The translations under genes and the position numbers were made by a program. A stretch of 64,000 nucleotides of DNA from Marthasterias glacialis (lineage: Eukaryota; Echinodermata; Asteroidea; Forcipulatida; Asteriidae): the NCBI GenBank assembly GCA_911728455.2, contig OU452231.1, positions 11,342,078 to 11,406,077 on the forward strand, given 5' to 3'. The notes under the pieces are model-generated. The model searched no databases. It was not told where the DNA came from and was given only the letters and a program-made list of their open reading frames with translations. Positions within the stretch are counted from its first letter, which is position 1. Each line of letters opens with the position of its first letter. Positions 55,001 to 64,000 of the stretch are shown one piece after another.

Positions 55001-55899
55001 CACCCCGGGGATGTCCAGTGCATACGGCCATGCTGTGTGTACGTCAACAATAGCCAAGGCCGGTACGTGTGTGCTGGACCGAAGCCAGCAAAAAAAAAAC
55101 GCCGAAAAAAGAAGTCGCCAGAGCCACGGCCAATAACTCCAGAAATAATTGGGCTAGAGAGACATTTCTTGTACCTGCAGGTAGCTGCCATAGTCCTGCA
55201 TCCGAAAATTTGGTTTTCCACGCCAGCCAGGGCCATCTTCCGCCTTGAAAACACCAGGGAGCGGGGCTGCTCCGAATGCGCTTCAAACGCCTGTCTAATG
55301 GAACTTTTGTACACGAAGCTGTAACAGAGTGAAAACAAGACTTAGCAACGGCTCTATCTCCCAAAGTATTGGCGGGAAACTGACAAGTCTGACACTGTTG
55401 GAAAGCCCTGGTCATGGGCTTTCCGAAAATACCGGTATTGGGGCTGCGGGGTAAACAGGGAGGATGCCAGGGACAGCGGAGTGAGGACACCCCGAGGATG
55501 TCCAGTGCATACGGCCATGCTGTGTGTACGTCAACAATAGCCAAGGCCGGTACGTGTGTGCTGGACCGAAGCCAGCAAAAAAAAATGCCGAAAAAAGAAG
55601 TCGCCAGAGCCACGGCCAATAACTCCAGTAATAATAGGGCTAGAGAGAAATTTCTTGTACCTGCAGGTAGCTGCCATAGTCCTGCATCCAAAAATCTGGT
55701 TTTCCACGCCCGCCAGGGCCATCTTCAGCCTTGAAAATACCAGGGAGTGGGGCTGCTCCGAATGCGCTTCAAACGCCTGTCTAATGGAACTTTTGAACAC
55801 GAAGCTGTAACAGAGTGAAAACAAGACTTAGCAACGGCTCTATCTCCCAAAGTATTGGCGGGAAACTGACAAGTCTGACACAGTTGGAAAGCCCTGGTC

Positions 55900-58800
55900 A
55901 TGGGCTTTCCGAAAATACCGGTCTTGAGTCTGCAAGGTAAACAGGGAGGATGCCAGGGAAAGCGGAGTGAGGACACCCCGAGGATGTCCAGTGCATACGG
56001 CCATGCTGTGTGAACGTCAACAATAGCCAAGGCCGGTACGTGTGTGCTGGACCGAAGCCAGCAAAAAAACCCAGACGAAATAAGAAGTCGCCAGAGCCAC
56101 GGCCAATAACTCCAGAAATAATGGGGCTAGAGAGAAATTTCTTGTACCTGCAGGTAGCTGCCATAGTCCTGCATCCAAAAATCTGGTTTTCCACGCCAGC
56201 CAGGGCCATCTTCCGCCTTGAAAACACCAGGGAGCAGGGCTGCTGCGAATGCGCTTCAAACGCCTGTCTAATGGAACTTTTGTACACGAAGCTGTAACAG
56301 AGTGAAAACAAGACTTAGCAACGGCTCTATCTCCCAAAGTATCGGCGGGAAACTGACAAGTCTGACACAGTTGGAAAGCCCTGCTCATGGGCTTTCCAAA
56401 ATACCGGTCTTGAGTCTGCGGGGTAAACAGGGAGGATGCCAGGGACAGCGGAGTGAGGACACCCCGAGGATGTCCAGTGCATACGGCCATGCTGTGTGTA
56501 CGTCAACAATAGCCAAGGCCGGTACGTGTGTGCTGGACCGAAGCCAGCAAAAAAAAAACGCCGAAAAAAGAAGTCCCAAGAGCCACGGCCAATAACTCCG
56601 GCAATAATTGGGCTAGAGAGACATTTCTTGTACCTGCAGGTAGCTGTCATAGTCCTGCATCCACAAATCTGGTTTTCCACGCCCGCCAGGGCCATCTTCC
56701 GCTTTGAAAATACCAGGGAGTGGGGCTGCTCCGAATGCGCTTCAAACGCCTGTCTAATGGAACTTTTGTACACAAAGCTGTAACAGAGTGAAAACAAGAC
56801 TTAGCAACGGCTCTATCTCCCAAAGTATTGGCGGGAAACTGACAAGTCTGACACAGTTGGAAAGCCCTGGTCATGGGCTTTCCGAAAATACCGGTCTTGA
56901 GTCTGCGGGGTAAACAGGGAGGATGCCAGGGACAGCCGAGTGAGGACACCCCGAGGATGTCCAGTGCATACGGCCATGCTGTGTGTACGTCAACAATAGC
57001 CAAGGCCGGTAGGTGTGTGCTGGACCGAAGCCAGCAAAAAAAAACGCCGAAAAAAGAAGTCGCAAGAGCCACGGCCAATAACTCCAGAAATAATGGGGCT
57101 AGAGAGAAATTTCTTGTACCTGCAGGTAGCTGCCATAGTCCTGCATCCAAAAATCTGGTTTTCCACGCCAGCCAGGGCCATCTTCCGCCTTGAAAACACC
57201 AGGGAGCAGGGTTGCTCCGAATGCGCTTCAAATGCCTGTCTAATGGAACTTTTGTACACGAAGCTGTAACAGAGTGAAAACAAGACTTAGCAACGGCTCT
57301 ATCTCCCAAAGTATTGGCGGGAAACTGACAAGTCTGACACAGTTGGAAAGCCCTGGTCATGGGCTTTCCGAAAATACCGGTCTCGGGGCTGCGGGGTAAA
57401 CAGGGAGGATGCCAGGGACAGCGGAGTGAGGACACCCCGAGGATGTCCAGTGCATACGGCCATGCTTTATGTACGTCAACAATAGCCAAGGCCGGTACTT
57501 GTGTGCTGGACCGAAGCCAGCAAAAAAAACCCGCCGAAATAAGAAGACGCCAAAGCCACGGCCAATAACTCCAGAAATAATGGGGCTAGAGAGAAATTTC
57601 TTGTACCTGCAGGTAGCTGCCATATTCCTGCATCCAAAAATCTGGTTTTCCACGCCAGCCAGGGCCATCTTCCGCCTTGAAAATACCAGGGAGCGGGGCT
57701 GCTCCGAATGCGCTTCAAACGCCTGTCTAATGGAACTTTTGTACACGAAGCTGTAACAGAGTGAAAACAAGACTTAGCAACGGCTCTATCTCCCAAAGTA
57801 TTGGCGGGAAACTGACAAGTCTGACACAGTTGGAAAGCCCTGGTCATGGGCTTTCCGAAAATACCGGTCTTGAGTCTGCGGGGTAAACAGGGAGGATGCC
57901 AGGGACAGCGGAGTGAGGACACCCCGAGGATGTCCAGTGCATACGGCCATGCTGTGTGTACGTCAACAATAACCAAGGCCGGTAGGTGTGTGCTGGACCG
58001 AAGCCAGCAAAAAAAAACGCCGAAAAAAGAAGTCGCAAGAGCCACGGCCAATAACTCCAGAAATAATGGGGCTAGAGAGAAATTTCTTCTACCTGCAGGT
58101 AGCTGCCATAGTCCTGCATCCAAAAATCTGGTTTTCCACGCCAGCCAGGGCCATCTTCCGCCTTGAAAACACCAGGGAGCAGGGCTGCTCCGAATGCGCT
58201 CAAATGCCTGTCTAAAGGAACTTTTGTACACGAAGCTGTAACAGAGTGAAAACAAGACTTAGCAACGGCTCTATCTCCCAAAGTATTGGCGGGAAACTGA
58301 CAAGTCTGACACAGTTGGAAAGCCCTGGTCATGGGCTTTCCGAAAATACCGGTCTGGGGGCTGCGGGGTAAACAGGGAGGATGCCAGGGACAGCGGAGTG
58401 AGGAAACCCCGAGGATGTCCAGTGCATACGGCCATGCTGTGTGTACGTCAACAATAGCCAAGGCCGGTACGTGTGTGCTGGACCGAAGCCAGCAACAAAA
58501 ACTGCCGAAATAAGAAGTCGCCAGAGCCACGGCCAATAACTCCAGAAATAATGGGGCTAGAGAGAAATTTCTTGTACCTGCAGGTAGCTGCCATATTCCT
58601 GCATCCAAAAAACTGGTTTTCCACGCCCGCCAGGGCCATCTTCCGCCTTGAAAATACCAGGGAGCGGGGCTGCTCCGAATGCGCTTCAAACGCCTGTCTA
58701 ATGGAACTTTTGTACACGAAGCTGTAACAGAGTGAACACAAGACTTAGCAACGGCTCTATCTCCAAAAGTATCTGCGGGAAACTGACAAGTCTGACACAG

Positions 58801-61500
58801 TTGGAAAGCCCTGCTCATGGGCTTTCCGAAAATACCGGTCTTGAGTCTGCGGAGTAAACAGGGAGGATGCCAGGGACAGCGGAGTGAGGACACCCCGAGG
58901 ATGTCCAGTGCATACGGCCATGCTGTGTGAACGTCAACAATAGCCAAGGCCGGTACGTGTGTGCTGGACCGAAGCCAGCAAAAAAACCCAGACGAAATAA
59001 GAAGTCGCCAGAGCCACGGCCAATAACTCCAGAAATAATGGGGCTAGAGAGAAATTTCTTGTACCTGCAGGTAGCTGCCATAGTCCTGCATCCAAAAATC
59101 TGGTTTTCCACGCCAGCCAGGGCCATCTTCCGCCTTGAAAACACCAGGGAGCAGGGCTGCTCCGAATGCGCTTCAAACGCCTGTCTAATGGAACTTTTGT
59201 ACACGAAGCTGTAACAGAGTGAAAACAAGACTTAGCAACGGCTCTATCTCCCAAAGTATCGGCGGGAAACTGACAAGTCTGACACAGTTGGAAAGCCCTG
59301 CTCATGGGCTTTCCAAAATACCGGTCTTGAGTCTGCGGGGTAAACAGGGAGGATGCCAGGGACAGCGGAGTGAGGACACCCCGAGGATGTCCAGTGCATA
59401 CGGCCATGCTGTGTGTACGTCAACAATAGCCAAGGCCGGTACGTGTGTGCTGGACCGAAGCCAGCAAAAAAAAAACGCCGAAAAAAGAAGTCCCAAGAGC
59501 CACGGCCAATAACTCCAGCAATAATTGGGCTAGAGAGACATTTCTTGTACCTGCAGGTAGCTGTCATAGTCCTGCATCCACAAATCTGGTTTTCCACGCC
59601 CGCCAGGGCCATCTTCCGCTTTGAAAATACCAGGGAGTGGGGCTGCTCCGAATGCGCTTCAAACGCCTGTCTAATGGAACTTTTGTACACAAAGCTGTAA
59701 CAGAGTGAAAACAAGACTTAGCAACGGCTCTATCTCCCAAAGTATTGGCGGGAAACTGACAAGTCTGACACAGTTGGAAAGCCCTGGTCATGGGCTTTCC
59801 GAAAATACCGGTCTTGAGTCTGCGGGGTAAACAGGGAGGATGCCAGGGACAGCCGAGTGAGGACACCCCGAGGATGTCCAGTGCATACGGCCATGCTGTG
59901 TGTACGTCAACAATAGCCAAGGCCGGTAGGTGTGTGCTGGACCGAAGCCAGCAAAAAAAAACGCCGAAAAAAGAAGTCGCAAGAGCCACGGCCAATAACT
60001 CCAGAAATAATGGGGCTAGAGAGAAATTTCTTGTACCTGCAGGTAGCTGCCATAGTCCTGCATCCAAAAATCTGGTTTTCCACCCCAGCCAGGGCCATCT
60101 TCCGCCTTGAAAACACCAGGGAGCAGGGTTGCTCCGAATGCGCTTCAAATGCCTGTCTAATGGAACTTTTGTACACGAAGCTGTAACAGAGTGAAAACAA
60201 GACTTAGCAACGGCTCTATCTCCCAAAGTATCTGCGGGAAACTGACAAGTCTGACACAGTTGGAAAGCCCTGGTCATGGGCTTTCCGAAAATACCGGTCT
60301 CGGGGCTGCGGGGTAAACAGGGAGGATGCCAGGGACAGCGGAGTGAGGACACCCCGAGGATGTCCAGTGCATACGGCCATGCTTTATGTACGTCAACAAT
60401 AGCCAAGGCCGGTACTTGTGTGCTGGACCGAAGCCAGCAAAAAAAACCCGCCGAAATAAGAAGACGCCAAAGCCACGGCCAATAACTCTAGAAATAATGG
60501 GGCTAGAGAGAAATTTCTTGTACCTGCAGGTAGCTGCCATATTCCTGCATCCAAAAATCTGGTTTTCCACGCCAGCCAGGGCCATCTTCCGCCTTGAAAA
60601 TACCAGGGAGCGGGGCTGCTCCGAATGCGCTTCAAACGCCTGTCTAATGGAACTTTTGTACACGAAGCTGTAACAGAGTGAAAACAAGACTTAGCAACGG
60701 CTCTATCTCCCAAAGTATTGGCGGGAAACTGACAAGTCTGACACAGTTGGAAAGCCCTGGTCATGGGCTTTCCGAAAATACCGGTCTTGAGTCTGCGGGG
60801 TAAACAGGGAGGATGCCAGGGACAGCGGAGTGAGGACACCCCGAGGATGTCCAGTGCATACGGCCATGCTGTGTGTACGTCAACAATAACCAAGGCCGGT
60901 AGGTGTGTGCTGGACCGAAGCCAGCAAAAAAAAACGCCGAAAAAAGAAGTCGCAAGAGCCACGGCCAATAACTCCAGAAATAATGGGGCTAGAGAGAAAT
61001 TTCTTCTACCTGCAGGTAGCTGCCATAGTCCTGCATCCAAAAATCTGGTTTTCCACGCCAGCCAGGGCCATCTTCCGCCTTGAAAACACCAGGGAGCAGG
61101 GCTGCTCCGAATGCGCTCAAATGCCTGTCTAAAGGAACTTTTGTACACGAAGCTGTAACAGAGTGAAAACAAGACTTAGCAACGGCTCTATCTCCCAAAG
61201 TATTGGCGGGAAACTGACAAGTCTGACACAGTTGGAAAGCCCTGGTCATGGGCTTTCCGAAAATACCGGTCTGGGGGCTGCGGGGTAAACAGGGAGGATG
61301 CCAGGGACAGCGGAGTGAGGAAACCCCGAGGATGTCCAGTGCATACGGCCATGCTGTGTGTACGTCAACAATAGCCAAGGCCGGTACGTGTGTGCTGGAC
61401 CGAAGCCAGCAACAAAAACTGCCGAAATAAGAAGTCGCCAGAGCCACGGCCAATAACTCCAGAAATAATGGGGCTAGAGAGAAATTTCTTGTACCTGCAG
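55900..61500. repeat. six-unit higher-order duplication, offset 2,917 bp
   Basis: Units at 55900-58331 recur at 58817-61248 at a constant offset. Shared rare variants: a 1-bp deletion GGCTTTCCAAAATACC (56390/59307), AAGTCCCAAGAGCC (56570/59487), GCGCTCAAATGCCTGTCTAAA (58196/61113; first 20 nt), and GCAACAAAAACTGCCG. Only scattered differences between copies are visible. Confidence 0.85.
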
Positions 61501-64000
61501 GTAGCTGCCATATTCCTGCATCCAAAAATCTGGTTTTCCACGACAGCCAGGGCCATCTTCCGCCTTGAAAACACCAGGGAGCAGGGCTGCTCCGAATGCG
61601 CTTCAAACGCCTGTCTAGAGGAACTTTTGTACACGAAGCTGTAACAGAGTGAAAACAAGACTTAGCAACGGCTCTATCTCCCAAAGTATTGGCGGGAAAC
61701 TGACAAGTCTGACACAGTTGGAAAGCCCTGGTCATGGGCTTTCCGAAAATACCGGTCTTGAGTCTGCGGGGTAAACAGGGAGGATGCCAGGGACAGCGGA
61801 GTGAGGACACCCCGAGGATGTCCAGTGCATACGGCCATGCTGTGTGTACGTCAACAATAGCCAAGGCCGGTACGTGTGTGCTGGACCGAAGCCAGCAAAA
61901 AAACCCAGACGAAATAAGAAGTCGCCAGAGCCACGGCCAATAACTCCAGAAATAATGGGGCTAGAGAGAAATTTCTTGTACCTGCAGGTAGCTGCCATAG
62001 TCCTGCATCCAAAAATCTGGTTTTCCACGCCCGCCAGGGCCATCTTCCGCATTGAAAATACCAGGGAGCGGGGCTGCTCCGAATGCGCTTCAAACGCCTG
62101 TCTAATGGAACTTTTGTACACGAAGCTGTAACAGAGTGAAAACAAGACTTAGCAACGGCTCTATCTCCCAAAGTATTGGCGGGAAACTGACAAGTCTGAC
62201 ACAGTTGGAAAGCCCTGGTCATGGGCTTTCCGAAAATACCGGTCTTGAGTCTGCGGGGTAAACAGGGAGGATGCCAGGGACAGCGGAGTGAGGACACCCC
62301 GAGGATGTCCAGTGCATACGGCCATGCTGTGTGTACGTCAACAATAGCCAAGGCCGGTAGGTGTGTGCTGGACCGAAGCCAGCAAAAAAAAAACGCCGAA
62401 AAAAGAAGTCGCAAGAGCCACGGCCAATAACTCCAGAAATAATGGGGCTAGAGAGAAATTTCTTGTACCTGCAGGTAGCTGCCATAGTCCTGCATCCAAA
62501 AATCTGGTTTTCCACGCCAGCCAGGGCCATCTTCCGCCTTGAAAACACCAGGGAGCAGGGCTGCTCCGAATGCGCTTCAAATGCCTGTCTAAAGGAACTT
62601 TTGTACACGAAGCTGTAACAGAGTGAAAACAAGACTTAGCAACGGCTCTATCTCCCAAAGTATTGGCGGGAAACTGACAAGTCTGACACAGTTGGAAAGC
62701 CCTGGTCATGGGCTTTCCGAAAATACCGGTCTCGGGGCTGCGGGGTAAACAGGGAGGATGCCAGGGACAGCGGAGTGAGGACACCCCGAGGATGTCCAGT
62801 GCATACGGCCATGCTGTGTGTACGTCAACAATAGCCAAGGCCGGTACGTGTGTGCTGGACCGAAGCCAGCAACAAAAACCCGCCGAAATAAGAAGTCGCC
62901 AGAGCCACGGCCAATAACTCCAGAAATAATGGGGCTAGAGAGAAATTTCTTGTACCTGCAGGTAGCTGCCATAGTCCTGCATCCAAAAATCTGGTTTTCC
63001 ACGCCAGCCAGGGCCATCTTCCGCCTTGAAAACACCAAGGAGCAGGGCTGCTCCGAATGCGCTTCAAATGCCTGTCTAAAGGAACTTTTGTACACGAAGC
63101 TGTAACAGAGTGAAAACAAGACTTAGCAACGGCTCTATCTCCCAAAGTATTGGCGGGAAACTGACAAGTCTGACACAGTTGGAAAGCCCTGGTCATGGGC
63201 TTTCCGAAAATACCGGTCTCGGGGCTGCGGGGTAAACAGGGAGGATGCCAGGGACAGCGGAGTGAGGACACCCCGAGGATGTCCAGTGCATACGGCCATG
63301 CTGTGTGTACGTCAACAATAGCCAAGGCCGGTACGTGTGTGCTGGACCGAGGGCAGCAAAAAAAAAAACGCCGAAAAGAGAAGTCGCCAGAGCCACGGCC
63401 AATAACTCCAGTAATAATAGGGCTAGAGAGAAATTTCTTGTACCTGCAGGTAGCTGCCATAGTCCTGCATCCAAAAATCTGGTTTTCCACGCCCGCCAGG
63501 GCCATCTTCCGCCTTGAAAATACCAGGGAGTGGGGCTGCTCCGAATGCGCTTCAAACGCCTGTCTAATGGAACTTTTGTACACGAAGCTGTAACAGAGTG
63601 AAAACAAGACTTAGCAACGGCTCTATCTCCCAAAGTATTGGCGGGAAACTGACAAGTCTGACACAGTTGGAAAGCCCTGGTCATGGGCTTTCCGAAAATA
63701 CCGGTCTTGAGTCTGCGGGGTAAACAGGGAGGATGCCAGGGACAGCGGAGTGAGGACACCCCGAGGATGTCCAGTGCATACGGCCATGCTGTGTGTACGT
63801 CAACAATAGCCAAGGCCGGTAGGTGTGTGCTGGACCGAAGCCAGCAAAAAAAAAACGCCGAAAAAAGAAGTCGCAAGAGCCACGGCCAATAACTCCAGAA
63901 ATAATGGGGCTAGAGAGAAATTTCTTGTACCTGCAGGTAGCTGCCATAGTCCTGCATCCAAAAATCTGGTTTTCCACGCCAGCCAGGGCGATCTTCCGCC

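Larger units (their letters stand above)
34972..64000. repeat. satellite array, ~487-491-bp unit, 60 anchor copies, runs off the window
   Basis: ATGGGCTTTC recurs at 35140, 35410, 35882, 36371, 36859, 37348, 37835, 38322, 38809, 39296 and on to 63195 and 63683, all in one orientation. From 35882 the spacing is 472-494 bp, mostly 486-491. Much of the length variation comes from an A-tract (about 7-14 A) after GAAGCCAGC. Units look well above 90% identical. The array is visibly more GC-rich than the AT-rich gene flank. Long frames exist on both strands but carry no recognisable domain. Confidence 0.97.

Noticed and set aside
34972..64000. CRISPR array
   Set aside because: Units of ~488 bp are repeated throughout with no short-repeat/unique-spacer structure, and the setting is eukaryotic.

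Overview
The window is eukaryotic. It has a 19-coding-exon gene with GT..AG introns, many intronic SINE-like and foldback/MITE-like elements, interstitial TTAGGG-type repeats and a long satellite array. The gene encodes a complete alpha-catenin that is vertebrate-like along its whole length. Together with the tRNA-derived SINEs that end in a 'TATATAAGAAC' tail plus (TAA)n, and the common 'GGGTGGATTTCA' MITE, this suggests a marine invertebrate deuterostome, most likely an echinoderm. The species call is inference; the gene call is firm.

Layout. (1) 1-6,635: sequence 3' of the gene, containing the 3' UTR (end uncertain), MITEs and a long GC-capped hairpin. (2) 6,636-25,872, minus strand: alpha-catenin. 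All 19 coding exons join in frame, from an ATG preceded by an in-frame TAA to a TAA stop, giving 907 aa with no internal stop. Introns carry at least ten identifiable repeats, a decayed zinc-finger-like tandem repeat, and one candidate 15-nt in-frame microexon. (3) 26,255-30,270: upstream of the ATG, a nest of foldback elements. Two of them (27,545-28,202 and 29,260-30,172) are bounded by perfect 9-bp target duplications, and one sits inside another, which itself sits inside a third. (4) 30,270-33,045: no recognisable gene. (5) 33,046-33,590: degenerate TTAGGG-type repeats interspersed with a roughly 120-bp tandem unit. (6) 33,786-34,970: a compact run of short same-strand ORFs with higher GC and almost no spacing. 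It includes a small basic plus one-transmembrane protein and a 187-codon ORF, damaged by frameshifts and an in-frame stop. It looks like a decayed viral or large mobile-element fragment of unknown family. (7) 34,972-64,000 and beyond: a satellite array of ~487-491 bp units. Sixty copies of the anchor 'ATGGGCTTTC' can be located, in one orientation. The left edge is irregular and the interior shows recent multi-unit duplications of 4, 5 and 6 units.

The only confidently functional gene is alpha-catenin, the actin-linking subunit of the cadherin-catenin adhesion complex. Long open frames in the satellite (up to 585 codons) arise because several frames of the unit happen to be open and a variable A/T tract joins them; I do not treat them as genes.
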